Source: Lachnospiraceae bacterium (lineage in GTDB: Bacteria > Bacillota > Clostridia > Lachnospirales > Lachnospiraceae). Taken from it: a stretch of DNA of 38,418 nucleotides. Under the pieces are notes generated by a model, which was not told the DNA's origin, did not search any database, and saw only the letters and a list, made by a program, of their open reading frames with translations. Each line of letters begins with the position of its first letter. The first letter of the stretch is position 1. This document shows positions 25,706 to 35,042 of this stretch, one piece after another. Location: assembly GCA_014804795.1 (NCBI GenBank), contig JAAUZC010000028.1, positions 1 to 38,418 of the forward strand, read 5' to 3'. The translations under genes and the position numbers were made by a program.

Positions 25706-27010
25706 TCAGAGATTTTTCCACTCCCAGTCCCGCAGCATATATTGCAGCGTACGTGAAGTTTTCTTTCTGGTGATCTCGCCGATTCCCAACCTTGTCAGAT
25801 CAATAAAGCGCGTCGGCACCTGATCTTTCGCAGTCTCTTTTTTCAGCGTCTCAATCAGCGCTCTTTCATGCTCTTTTTCTTTCATATTGATAAAGTCCAC
25901 CAGGATCATACCGCTTAAATTCCGCGCCGACATCTGATAACAGACTTCCTTTACCGCTTCCAGATTTGTCCTGAAATAAAACTCTTCCGACTCCGTTTTC
26001 TTTTCCGCCTTGCCGGAATTTACATCCACCGCAATGAAAGCCTCCGTAGGCTCTATCATCAGATAAGCGCCGGATTTCATGTATACTTTCGGCGATAAAA
26101 GCTCTTTCAGGTGCGTATCCAGAGCATAGATGCTCGCCAGAGAAATACGCCCGTCTTCATAAAATCTCACCGGAAGAGAGCGCGTATATGCGTGCCCCAT
26201 CAGCGTTTCATATACATCCTTTTCGTCCGTCACGATCTCCGTAGTGGTGTCTATCCTTTGATCTTTGATAAAATCCAGATAAAAAGCTTCCGGTTCATAC
26301 AGTTTACTGTAGACTGTTCTGGTCCGACTCAGTTGGTCAATGTCTTCCAGTTGACTGACTAGGTCAAGGAGTTCGTCCCGCCATACTTCAGCTTTTACGG
26401 ACGGCGCATTGGTGCGAAACGTAATATCAACTCCCGCAAAACAAGAGGTTTTTGAGGGATTTTCCGATAACAGTTTTTCTTTCCACTGTTCAAAGTTCTC
26501 TTCAAGCTGCCCCTTATCTGCTTCCGCCAGTTTAGCCGAATAAACGACTTTGCCTCTTCCTCTTTTCACAACAACAAACTGTCCCGCAAGAGAATATTCT
26601 GTGGTGAGCCCCGGCGGTTTTGTTCCCTTTGCCTGCTTGATGATCTGCACCGGCATCTCATCACCGCATAAGATCCGCCCGTCTGCTTCCCGGTTTACGG
26701 GTTTATAACAGGCATGATCCTTTATCTGCAAAAAACCGGTCTTTCCTTTTCCGCCTTTCACTGCATCCAGAGAGAAAAAGGCTCCCTGAAACTGCTTTGC
26801 CACATTAAGCACTTTTCCGAGCAAAACAGTCCCGATCGGAAACTCTTCCTTTTCTTCTCTTGCCGCCTTATAAATCCGGCCATCCCGGATCAGAAAGCTG
26901 TATAGGATTCCTCTGTTCCGCAGAATCAGTATTTTATTAGAATGCGAACTCTTCTGATAAAGTTCATCCTCTTTATCCAGATGAGCGGCTCCCTGTATAT
27001 ATCTGCTCAC
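25706..27010 (-). CDS. rng: Ribonuclease E/G family protein (RNase G-like), lacking zinc-link
   Basis: This 434-residue endoribonuclease would process rRNA and mRNA. An S1-like RNA-binding region lies at about 58-150 (IGTVLLGKVLNVAKQFQGAF). The catalytic DNase-I-like subdomain has metal-binding aspartates D329 in AVDVNSGK and D372 in LVDFINMK. The protein ends in LGIGEITRKKTSRTLQYMLR with a short tail. The CPxC zinc-link that normally follows is absent. The start is GTG with AAAGGAG six bases upstream. In many Clostridia rng lies between the TIGR03960/TIGR03936 genes and rplU. Here extra genes separate them. Confidence 0.92.
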   Translation of the reverse strand: MSRYIQGAAHLDKEDELYQKSSHSNKILILRNRGILYSFLIRDGRIYKAAREEKEEFPIGTVLLGKVLNVAKQFQGAFFSLDAVKGGKGKTGFLQIKDHACYKPVNREADGRILCGDEMPVQIIKQAKGTKPPGLTTEYSLAGQFVVVKRGRGKVVYSAKLAEADKGQLEENFEQWKEKLLSENPSKTSCFAGVDITFRTNAPSVKAEVWRDELLDLVSQLEDIDQLSRTRTVYSKLYEPEAFYLDFIKDQRIDTTTEIVTDEKDVYETLMGHAYTRSLPVRFYEDGRISLASIYALDTHLKELLSPKVYMKSGAYLMIEPTEAFIAVDVNSGKAEKKTESEEFYFRTNLEAVKEVCYQMSARNLSGMILVDFINMKEKEHERALIETLKKETAKDQVPTRFIDLTRLGIGEITRKKTSRTLQYMLRDWEWKNL

Positions 27011-27065
27011 GCTAGCTCCTTTGTTATCCCTCTTTTCATCTCATACACTTTTCCGGAAGAATCAT

Positions 27066-27845
27066 TTACTCTCCCAAAATCCTTGCCCAATCTGCCTGCC
27101 AGTTGTTCATGCTCATCAGGTTATACTGAATGCCATTCACTACAATATTCTGGTATGTGATCACATGCGGCGCTCTCCTTGCGATCTCTTCCACCGCCTC
27201 CAGACAGATTGTCTGTGCATCTCTCTGTTCGCCCATCAGAGAGTTTTCAAATCCCCCGTACTCTTTTTTGGTAAAAGGATTCTTCACACCGGCTTTCTTT
27301 GTATCCGCTCTTGAGATGACCCACAGACCCTCTCTGTAGCCGCCGATTCCCGGAATCTGGGCGGAATGGAACACGGCAACAATGTCATCCAGTTTTACAA
27401 GATAACATCCCTTCACCGGCCATACCGACAGAAAATAGTGTTCCGTGATCATAAACAGAAGTTCTGCCTTCGCCCTGTTTGTTCTTCCGACAACGCACAC
27501 TGCATCAGGACTCATCAGTTCCCTGTCCGCCTGCTGCAGTTCTTCTGCACTGTATCCGGTTTCTTTCTGATAGTAATCAAGATAAGTCCGTATCCGTTTT
27601 TTATGCATACCACGTCCGCCTAAAACCATCAAAAGCCCCGGTACAGCCATAAATGCCCCAATCAGCAGTCCCCGGGAACCCAGCGCCAGTACACAGATCA
27701 ATCCAAGAAAAACACCAAATATGAGCAATACCCAGCCTCCTGCCGCTAATCCCGCACCGCCGCCGCCCTGTGACCTGTATGCCTTTAGCACGCCGCCATG
27801 CTTGTTCACCAGTTTCTGCACATCCTTTGTCATTCCTGTTTTCAT
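27066..27845 (-). CDS. Uncharacterised membrane protein
   Basis: I do not recognise this family. The 259-residue protein starts at 27845 with AGAGGAAAG upstream; the frame stays open to 27896. After about 30 residues comes a glycine-rich segment (SQGGGGAGLAAGG), then two close hydrophobic stretches at about 37-56 and 60-80. The remaining 175 residues are soluble and mixed alpha/beta (VVGRTNRAKAELLFMITEHY, later KLDDIVAVFHSAQIPG). This C-terminal part looks like a PH-like or sensor fold facing the cytoplasm, but that is a guess. It lies between the leucine-rich-repeat protein and rng in the same direction and is probably co-transcribed. Confidence 0.7.
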   Translation of the reverse strand: MKTGMTKDVQKLVNKHGGVLKAYRSQGGGGAGLAAGGWVLLIFGVFLGLICVLALGSRGLLIGAFMAVPGLLMVLGGRGMHKKRIRTYLDYYQKETGYSAEELQQADRELMSPDAVCVVGRTNRAKAELLFMITEHYFLSVWPVKGCYLVKLDDIVAVFHSAQIPGIGGYREGLWVISRADTKKAGVKNPFTKKEYGGFENSLMGEQRDAQTICLEAVEEIARRAPHVITYQNIVVNGIQYNLMSMNNWQADWARILGE

Positions 27846-27911
27846 ATTCTTTCCTCTTTTCTGCACACATTTTTGGCCCGGTGTGCGCAGGCACATCTCA
27901 TATATTACTTT

Positions 27912-29786
27912 CTAGTCGCTTATGATAATGACCTTATCATCCAAAGCCTGCAGATTGCCAATCGGATTTCCCTTGCAGTTCACCAGCCGCAGAGACGGAA
28001 TCGCCGCAAGCGGCCGAAGCTCCGTCACATAGTTATCCGAAAAATCCATCTCTTCCAGTTTTCCGAGGTTCTCCGCAAAATCAACATCCTTTATCTCATT
28101 ACCGGCTATATTTAAATGCTTTAAATTCGGAAACGCTGTCAGAAAATCCAGATGGTCCGACAGAAACACGTCATCCTGCTGCACATATAAAATGCCGCCA
28201 CCGCCGGATACTCTCACATTTTCATAGAGCGTCATCCCTGCCATTTCCAAAGATTCCAAAGACGGATTTTCTGTCACTTTATCAAAGTCTATCTCGCACT
28301 CTGCACCGCTGATATCAAGCTTCTCTAAATTCGGCAGCATAAATATCCCCGAGATATCCTCATAAGTTGTTATGCCTTTCATATTCACCGATTCTAACGA
28401 TGTTATGCCGCTGATAAAAGCAAAGGAACCCTTGTCCAGCGAGGAGGTACATTGAAACTCCTTGAGCTGTGTCAGCCCCGACAGATCAATCCCCTCCGGC
28501 AGACCGCAGCTTTGCAGAGAAAGCTTTTTTAAGTTTGTCATATTCTGCAAAAAATCGCAGGAACGGAAACTCTTTAACGACAGACTTTCCAGACCTGTCA
28601 GCCCTGCAAGAGACGGTTCCTCACAGTCGTAAGGCCGCTCTAACGTCAGTTCCTTTAATCCGGTAAGGCTCTCCACTGCTTTCATATCTTTCAATTCGCC
28701 GCAGTCTGTCACAGAAAGCTTCTCCAGTTTTTCCAACACCTCTATTCCATTTAGATCAAGCAGTTTTGCGTCCGAAATCCCCAGGCTTTTTAACTGCGGC
28801 ATCCGGTTTAAAAAGTTCAGCACTTTTATATTTTCGGACTCAATGATAAGCTCTTCCAGATTCTCAATGGAACCGAATACGGCAAAATCATTTAAGGCAT
28901 CTGCATCTTCCAACGTCAGGCTTTTCAGATGCGCTATCGCCGTCACTGCACTGACATCGTTTAGCGAGGAAGCCGATACGGAAAGTTTTTCCACATTTGG
29001 AAACAGTTCGATTCCCTCCAGACTCTGAATATTGTTGCGGATTCCGAGCTCACAGATCAAGGACGGATCATCCACCGCCGCTGCCGCCGCTTCCGGAGAA
29101 GAAACGGACGCGGTAAGACTCTCCAGTTTCAGTCCCTCCAGATTGCATTCAGAGATGGAATTTATCGTCTCAAACTTCTTAAGCCCCTCCAACATGTTCA
29201 GTCTTTCATAACCGTTCTCATAGCGGATACCAATCCCCTTCGGATATGTAAGCCATGTGATTTCGGCATCAGGATTTTCAAGAGGATCGTCAAAACTGTA
29301 TCCGATATAAGTATAGTCAAAATCAGCTTTATCGGCAACCCACTTGATCTGCGAAAGTTCCTGCGCCGTTACGTCTTCCGCATCTTTGCCAAAGGCAGCC
29401 GAAATCAACTCGCCCAGCAGACCGGGAAATTTTTCCTCCGCCCCATCGCTCTGCCCGTACCCGGCATAAGTATTCTGTTCAATCGCCGTGTAGAGTTCCT
29501 GCTTTTCCGCCTCCTCTTTCTTCGATTTTTCAGAAGACACTATATACCATATGCCGGCCGCAAACAGCACTATCACCAGACAGCGATAGAATATTGTGGT
29601 GGCTTTGGATACTTCCTGTTCTTTCGGTTTCACCACCGGCGCAGGCTTCCAGTCCGGTGTCTTTCTTGGAACAGTGCTTCCCTGCACCCCTTCTATGGCA
29701 TACTCGCCGCCGCAGTACTCACATTTCACAAATCTGCCCCCGTCGGATGGCATTTTCAGCGTGCTGCCGCAGCCGGGACATTTCAT
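27912..29786 (-). CDS. Membrane-anchored protein with zinc ribbon and leucine-rich repeats
   Basis: This 624-residue protein joins three parts. A zinc ribbon at the N-terminus carries C3, C6, C22 and C25 (KCPGCGSTL and KCEYCGGEY). A single membrane helix is at about 65-83 (IFYRCLVIVLFAAGIWYIV). A C-terminal region from about 220 to the end holds irregular leucine-rich repeats, such as LKSLTLEDADALNDF and LEKLDISGAE. The topology suggests a cytoplasmic ribbon and an exported repeat domain suited to protein binding. The ATG at 29786 has a poor ribosome-binding site. A perfect GGAGG lies instead before an ATA codon at 29813 in the same frame. It sits downstream of the DUF2344 gene, probably in one transcript. 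Function unknown. Confidence 0.85.
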   Translation of the reverse strand: MKCPGCGSTLKMPSDGGRFVKCEYCGGEYAIEGVQGSTVPRKTPDWKPAPVVKPKEQEVSKATTIFYRCLVIVLFAAGIWYIVSSEKSKKEEAEKQELYTAIEQNTYAGYGQSDGAEEKFPGLLGELISAAFGKDAEDVTAQELSQIKWVADKADFDYTYIGYSFDDPLENPDAEITWLTYPKGIGIRYENGYERLNMLEGLKKFETINSISECNLEGLKLESLTASVSSPEAAAAAVDDPSLICELGIRNNIQSLEGIELFPNVEKLSVSASSLNDVSAVTAIAHLKSLTLEDADALNDFAVFGSIENLEELIIESENIKVLNFLNRMPQLKSLGISDAKLLDLNGIEVLEKLEKLSVTDCGELKDMKAVESLTGLKELTLERPYDCEEPSLAGLTGLESLSLKSFRSCDFLQNMTNLKKLSLQSCGLPEGIDLSGLTQLKEFQCTSSLDKGSFAFISGITSLESVNMKGITTYEDISGIFMLPNLEKLDISGAECEIDFDKVTENPSLESLEMAGMTLYENVRVSGGGGILYVQQDDVFLSDHLDFLTAFPNLKHLNIAGNEIKDVDFAENLGKLEEMDFSDNYVTELRPLAAIPSLRLVNCKGNPIGNLQALDDKVIIISD

Positions 29787-29895
29787 TTCCGTAATCTTAA
29801 TCTTGTTATCTATGGTGCACCTCCATACTTCCGTTCCGCAGATATCCGAAGTTCCTCAATATCTGAGAAAAAGTTTTCACCAACTATACAGATTC

Positions 29896-30606
29896 TCACT
29901 CATCCATCGGCACAAACACCGGACTTTCTTCCGTCCCCCGATTCAAATACGTGTCCTCTCTGGTGATCATCAAAGCAGATGCATCATACGGCAGCTTAAG
30001 CCTGTCACAAAGCGCCTCTATCACCATAGCAGGTTTAATATTCCCGGAACTTGACGCATTTACCATCAGATACAAGCAGTCCTTTCCCTGATAGGAGGAA
30101 ACTCTGAAATCATAGATGGCAGGCTTTAAATCGATTTCCAGAATGCTTTTTTTCGTCTGTTTTTCCACCAGAATCTGCTCTTCGGAAAGAAAAGCTTCGA
30201 TTGCACTCCTCCATCCCTGAGGGGGCACAAACTCATTTTTAAAAGCAATATAATAGCCTGCTGCGGCCACAGCTGCCATTGCGCTGCCCGATTTCTCCGG
30301 CAGTACGGTCACGGAAAGCACTTCCATACCCTCCGCCATCTGTTCATTCAGTCTCGCTTTGATGTCTTCTGTACTATCTAAAGAATTAAGTTCCACATCC
30401 ATATATTCCCCGTCGCTCTCAAGCCCGATGCCGAGCGGTGCCGCAAAAGACATGACCTGATGAGGCGAAAATCCTCCGGTATAGGCAATGTCGATACCGG
30501 ATCTGCGGAACACTTTCTGGAAATACCGCATAATGTCCAGATGTCCGATAAATTTTAACGCGCCGTGTTTCGAAAATTTGATGCGCACTTTGATCCGTTC
30601 ACTCAT
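29896..30606 (-). CDS. TIGR03936 family radical SAM-associated protein (DUF2344)
   Basis: This 236-residue protein is the regular partner of the TIGR03960 radical SAM protein. The family N-terminus is clear: KVRIKFSKHGALKFIGHLDI, then FRRSGIDIAYTGGFSPHQVM and APLGIGLESDGEYMD. In many Firmicutes the two are adjacent genes and elsewhere fused. A role in RNA modification has been suggested, but I know of no proof. The ATG overlaps the upstream stop by four bases (ATGA), so translation is coupled. Confidence 0.92.
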   Translation of the reverse strand: MSERIKVRIKFSKHGALKFIGHLDIMRYFQKVFRRSGIDIAYTGGFSPHQVMSFAAPLGIGLESDGEYMDVELNSLDSTEDIKARLNEQMAEGMEVLSVTVLPEKSGSAMAAVAAAGYYIAFKNEFVPPQGWRSAIEAFLSEEQILVEKQTKKSILEIDLKPAIYDFRVSSYQGKDCLYLMVNASSSGNIKPAMVIEALCDRLKLPYDASALMITREDTYLNRGTEESPVFVPMDE

Positions 30607-32471
30607 ACTCTCTCCTCCACGCAGACTCCGCAGCCGTATTTTGCCGCCCCGCAGCCGTTGCAGGCTTTTTTACAGTTAGGCGAAACGATCTCTTCCTGCG
30701 CCTTCTCCCATTCTTTCCATAAATGTTCTCTGGAAACGCCGCAGTCCAAAATATCCCACGGGAATATCTCATCTTTTTCCCGCTTTCTTGTATTATAAAA
30801 ATCAATGGAAACACCACACTCCGCAAATGCTTCCAGCCAAAGGTCATTCTTGTAGTATTCGCTCCATGCATCAAACATACAGCCTTTTTCATAGGCTTTC
30901 CTGATCACCTGCGCGATCTTCCGGTCTCCTCTTGCAAACACGCCCTCCAACACGCTGACATCCGCCTCATGCCAGTTGTATTTGATCCGCTTCTGATTAA
31001 GCTGGGACATGATTCCTTTCTTAGTCTCATGAGCCTTGTCCAGAAATTCCTCCGCGCTGCACATGGGCGCCCATTGAAAAGGCGTAAACGGCTTCGGTAT
31101 AAAGAAAGAAGTGCTCGCCACAATCTGCACCGGCTCTCTCCTTTTTTCTTTCGGCACCGTCTCAAAAAACTCCGCCGCGATCTTGTTCGCAAGATCTCCG
31201 ATTCCCTGCACATCCTCCTTTGTCTCCGTGGGCAGTCCCAGCATAAAGTACAGTTTCACCCTTGTCCAACCGCCCTCGAAAGCAAGTTTTGCGCCCCGCA
31301 AAATATCTTCTTCTGTAAGGCCCTTATTGATCACGTTTCGAAGCCTCTGGGAACCGGCCTCCGGTGCAAAGGTTAAGGAACTTTTCTTCACATCCTGCAC
31401 CTTGCTCATGACATCCAATGCAAAAGAATCAATACGCAGACTCGGCAGGGAAATATTCACTTTTTTCTCATTGCAGTCCCTGATCAGAAAATCTACCAGT
31501 TCTTTCAACCCGGAATAATCGCTGGAACTCAGAGAACTTAAAGAAATCTCCTCATGGCCGGTATTTTTTAACATTTCCACCGCATACTGTTTCAGCCTGT
31601 CCACGTTCTTCTCCCGCACAGGTCTGTAAAGCTGTCCCGCCTGACAAAACCGGCAGCCTCTGATGCAGCCCCGCTGGATCTCCAGCACTACCCTGTCCTG
31701 CGTACACTTGATAAACGGCACCACCGGCTTCACCGGATACGGCACGCCGTCAAAATCAGTGACTATATTTTTTGTGATGTGTTCAGGCGCTTCGGGAATA
31801 TTCGGCCTCATCGAAGCGATCCTGCCGTCCTCATAATAGGAAACATCATAAAACTGCGGCACATAGATACCCTGTAAACAGCAGATCTTCTGCAAAAACT
31901 CCCTGCGGCTTCCCCCTGCCCTTTTGTTTTCCTTATAAATATCCAAAATCTCCCGGTATCTCGTCTCTCCCTCCCCGATATAAAAGAAGTCAAAAAAGTC
32001 CGCTATCGGTTCCGGATTGTAGGAACAGGGTCCTCCTCCTATCACGATCGGATCACTCTCTGAACGGTCTTTCGCCGAAAGAGGGATCTGTGCCAGGTCA
32101 AGCACCTGCAAAATATTGGTATAACACATCTCATACTGTAATGTGATCCCCAGAAAATCCAGATATTTTACCGGTTCCTGACTCTCTAAACCAAATAACG
32201 GAATTTCTTTTTCCCGCATGATCTTATCGAGATCCGGCCACGGGGAGTAAACTCTCTCGCACCACACATCTTCGTAGCCGTTGAACATATCATATAAAAT
32301 CTGCAGCCCCAGATGGGACATGCCGATCTCATACACGTCGGGAAAGCACATTGCCATGCGGATATCCACATCCTCCGGGCGCTTTACTATACTGTTTATT
32401 TCTTTTCCGATATACCTTGCCGGTTTTTCCACCTGCATCAATATCTCATCTGAAAGCATTAATTCACTCAA
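30603..32471 (-). CDS. TIGR03960 family B12-binding radical SAM protein
   Basis: This 622-residue enzyme has an N-terminal B12-binding-like region (about 30-170, MAMCFPDVYEIGMSHLGLQI and VIGGGPCSYNPEP). The radical SAM core has the CxxxCxxC cluster at C269, C273 and C276 (RGCIRGCRFCQAGQ). The C-terminal tail is Cys-rich (CKKACNGCGAAKYGCGVC) and could hold a second cluster. The start is TTG at 32471, seven bases after AGGAG, and overlaps the end of the upstream gene. The first in-frame ATG is four codons later and has no such site. The substrate is unknown; it acts with the DUF2344 protein encoded next. Confidence 0.94.
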   Translation of the reverse strand: MSELMLSDEILMQVEKPARYIGKEINSIVKRPEDVDIRMAMCFPDVYEIGMSHLGLQILYDMFNGYEDVWCERVYSPWPDLDKIMREKEIPLFGLESQEPVKYLDFLGITLQYEMCYTNILQVLDLAQIPLSAKDRSESDPIVIGGGPCSYNPEPIADFFDFFYIGEGETRYREILDIYKENKRAGGSRREFLQKICCLQGIYVPQFYDVSYYEDGRIASMRPNIPEAPEHITKNIVTDFDGVPYPVKPVVPFIKCTQDRVVLEIQRGCIRGCRFCQAGQLYRPVREKNVDRLKQYAVEMLKNTGHEEISLSSLSSSDYSGLKELVDFLIRDCNEKKVNISLPSLRIDSFALDVMSKVQDVKKSSLTFAPEAGSQRLRNVINKGLTEEDILRGAKLAFEGGWTRVKLYFMLGLPTETKEDVQGIGDLANKIAAEFFETVPKEKRREPVQIVASTSFFIPKPFTPFQWAPMCSAEEFLDKAHETKKGIMSQLNQKRIKYNWHEADVSVLEGVFARGDRKIAQVIRKAYEKGCMFDAWSEYYKNDLWLEAFAECGVSIDFYNTRKREKDEIFPWDILDCGVSREHLWKEWEKAQEEIVSPNCKKACNGCGAAKYGCGVCVEERV

Positions 32472-33222
32472 GGTTTTCTCCTAAGCCGTCTGATTTATCA
32501 CCGGTATTCACAGCGTTGTCATCCTCTGCAGAGGGCACTGTATCTTTCTCCGGCGATACCTGCTCACTATCAGTATACGGGATTAACTCTTCAAAATCAA
32601 TTCCATTTATAAACTCTTCACTGCTTAAAGAATCCACCACATTCTGATAATCTACGCTGCCGATTTTTAATCCGGCAAACCGCATCAAAAGCACGATCAT
32701 AAATAAAAGTGCAGAAAGAAAGCTGCGTGCCACAAAAGATGCCCTGTTTTTTTTCTGCATCTTCTGCCACGCGGCTTCCGCTTCTGCCTCTTCATTCTCC
32801 GCTGCCTGCAGCATGGATGTCCTCCCATAGCCGCTTTTCAGCGTATCGTTATATCTCTTCTTTTTTCCTCTGACTGCAGATCTCCCGTAAACCAACATCT
32901 CCCGTTTGTCCATCTGCAGCCTGTTGTAATCTTCTTCCTGTCTGAGCATATGGGACAGTTCTAACTTCTGTTCCACCGAAAGCCCCTGTCTCTCCTGTCC
33001 CCTGCCTGAGCTTTTTGCGTATAAATCCTCCATCTTTCCCCTCCATTCCAGTTCTGCACTCGCCCTCCCAGCACCTGATACCGGCAGAGAAAATCTTGTC
33101 TGCTTCGCATCCAATATTTTCTCTGAGGCACTGTCCGGGCTCCTGCCGTTTCCAGTTCTGGCTTTGTCCTTTTTAACAGGATATGAGAAAGCATCTTTTT
33201 TTAGAAGCATAACAGTATTCAA
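32464..33222 (-). CDS. Uncharacterised single-pass membrane protein
   Basis: I do not recognise this protein. The likely start is a TTG at 33222 that overlaps the blaR1 stop (TTGA), with GAAGGA five bases upstream. An ATG four codons later has no site. The 252 residues begin with a long charged, low-complexity half (many K, R, E, S and G). One membrane helix follows at about 170-190 (SFLSALLFMIVLLMRFAGL), then an acidic tail of about 60 residues (SLSSEEFINGIDFEELIPY and onward). The charge distribution places the basic half inside and the acidic tail outside. Its stop overlaps the next gene's start. It may be a regulator or accessory protein of the BlaR1-like sensor, but that is inferred only from position. 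Confidence 0.75.
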   Translation of the reverse strand: MNTVMLLKKDAFSYPVKKDKARTGNGRSPDSASEKILDAKQTRFSLPVSGAGRASAELEWRGKMEDLYAKSSGRGQERQGLSVEQKLELSHMLRQEEDYNRLQMDKREMLVYGRSAVRGKKKRYNDTLKSGYGRTSMLQAAENEEAEAEAAWQKMQKKNRASFVARSFLSALLFMIVLLMRFAGLKIGSVDYQNVVDSLSSEEFINGIDFEELIPYTDSEQVSPEKDTVPSAEDDNAVNTGDKSDGLGENLE

Positions 33223-35042
33223 AGCTGTCCTTCCCGCCAGGCTTTCCACACTTCCAGTGCACCGTAATATTTGCCGGACAGAGATTTATCCTGCGTAAAG
33301 GGAGCCACGTCTCTGGGACTGTAGCGCAACAGAAAATATTCCATATCATGCAGTATTTCATGAGCCTGCATCACATAACTCACTTCATGGGTATCCTTCG
33401 CCTGCTGCAGGGTACTGCAGAATTTTTCAACATCTGACCGAAAAGTTTCGTTTTCCGCGGAAGCAGTGAGCTCTTTTATTCTCTGTATTACGGTTTCTGC
33501 TCCGTACCGGCTTTCTTCATAGTAAGGCTCTCCGTATTTTTCCCTCAACTCCTCCAGGGATACTGTTCCATACTCCGGATATTTTTCCTGCAGATAATTC
33601 AACTCCTCTTCCTCTACTCTCACAAAAGAATCCGGATCCTCTTCCAGTCTGAAGCCGGCCTGCACCACTCCCGTCCGGTCGATAAAATTCCATGCCACAT
33701 TGTTCTGATCGGAAAGCTTTCTCTCCCAGTTATCATACAGCAGACGCGCTTCCAGCCAGTTATGATAATCCTTTACATAAGTAGTGAGCCTGTCAATTTC
33801 CTCTTCATCCATACCTGTAAGTGCTGTTTTTCTGACCTCCTCCACTTCCTCTTCAAGGGGGTAAAAAGTTTCCTCCGACTCTTCATCCTGTGAAGCAGAT
33901 TGTGTTATTATCACTTCCCCCTGCTCCGTCTCATTTCCCGTCAATATTTTCCGGAAAAGGCTATCCTGTTCTGTCCTTCCGGTAAACAGATAAGCGAATG
34001 CCGTCAGACCAAGAAGCAATGTGGACATCGCAACCGCGACGGCTCTTTTATCCGGCATTGCGGCCAGCTTTCTGATACGCCTCTCCATATGCTTCTTTGT
34101 ATCTGCCATTTCCGTATTACAGAATCCTGCATGCCTCAGAACATCCGACAATTCTCCGAAATGCCCCTCTTTCGTTGTCATCTTAAGAAGTGTCCTGCCA
34201 TACTCATAGCGGTTTTCTTCCCCCAGTTCCCGCACCGTACCGGCATCACAAAACAGTTCCGCATCCTGTTTGCTGGCAAGCGCCGCTGCCCAGGCAAGGG
34301 GATTATACCAATGTATGATCAGGCAGAGCAGCCGCAGAAAGCTCCAGAGTTGATCCCCATGCCGGTAATGCACATTCTCATGACAAAGCATCGTTTTCAG
34401 CTCCCTGTTATTTTTTTCGCTGCCGGATCCGCTCTCTGTATTTTCCCTCCAGATCTGCAGCGGAATATAGACCGCCGGCGTCCTTAATCCCGCCAGACAG
34501 GGCGTTGTCACAAATTTTGAAACATAAACCGGGACTTTGGAAAACAATTCTCTCTTTTCCAGTTCCTCATCTACTTCTTCCCTGTCACTGTAAATACGGA
34601 TGCGGAAAAATAAATTTGACAACAGGAAAACCCCGCCCGTCACCGCCATACCGATGATCCATACCACATAAAAATACGTAAAATTACCGAAATACGATCT
34701 TTCAGCACCATATTCCCTTTCATCCGTGGCATCAGTGTAATCTGCTGTCATTCCTGCATCTGTCGGTATAACTTTTATATATTCTGCATCCTCCGACGCG
34801 CTATCCTCCGTATATATTCCGTCTTCTTCAGTTTCCGTTTCCTTCGTCCATTCGATCACTTTATCCGCTAATGCCGGCAGCGAATAGCTGCTGTTCCAGA
34901 AGCTTACGGGAATTGAAAGCCGTACAACCACAAGAAGCCAGAGCCCGTACTGCAGACCGGGCACCAGCTTTTCTCCGAACAGTTTTCGTATCAGCAGTAT
35001 TACAATGATCAATGCGGAAGATGTCAAAATCCAGTTACTCAT
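33219..35042 (-). CDS. BlaR1/MecR1-family M56 metallopeptidase sensor
   Basis: This 607-residue membrane zinc peptidase of the BlaR1 family would sense a signal and cleave the BlaI-type repressor encoded just upstream. Helices are visible at about 5-20, 30-47 and 125-145, with another near 335-354. The zinc site is HENVH at 221-225 (LCHENVHYRHGD), with a third ligand in KQDAELFCDAG near 258-267. The C-terminal extracellular part (355-607) has none of the penicillin-binding motifs (SxxK, KTG) that I would expect of a beta-lactam sensor. The signal is therefore unknown. The start overlaps blaI by eight bases. Confidence 0.9.
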   Translation of the reverse strand: MSNWILTSSALIIVILLIRKLFGEKLVPGLQYGLWLLVVVRLSIPVSFWNSSYSLPALADKVIEWTKETETEEDGIYTEDSASEDAEYIKVIPTDAGMTADYTDATDEREYGAERSYFGNFTYFYVVWIIGMAVTGGVFLLSNLFFRIRIYSDREEVDEELEKRELFSKVPVYVSKFVTTPCLAGLRTPAVYIPLQIWRENTESGSGSEKNNRELKTMLCHENVHYRHGDQLWSFLRLLCLIIHWYNPLAWAAALASKQDAELFCDAGTVRELGEENRYEYGRTLLKMTTKEGHFGELSDVLRHAGFCNTEMADTKKHMERRIRKLAAMPDKRAVAVAMSTLLLGLTAFAYLFTGRTEQDSLFRKILTGNETEQGEVIITQSASQDEESEETFYPLEEEVEEVRKTALTGMDEEEIDRLTTYVKDYHNWLEARLLYDNWERKLSDQNNVAWNFIDRTGVVQAGFRLEEDPDSFVRVEEEELNYLQEKYPEYGTVSLEELREKYGEPYYEESRYGAETVIQRIKELTASAENETFRSDVEKFCSTLQQAKDTHEVSYVMQAHEILHDMEYFLLRYSPRDVAPFTQDKSLSGKYYGALEVWKAWREGQL

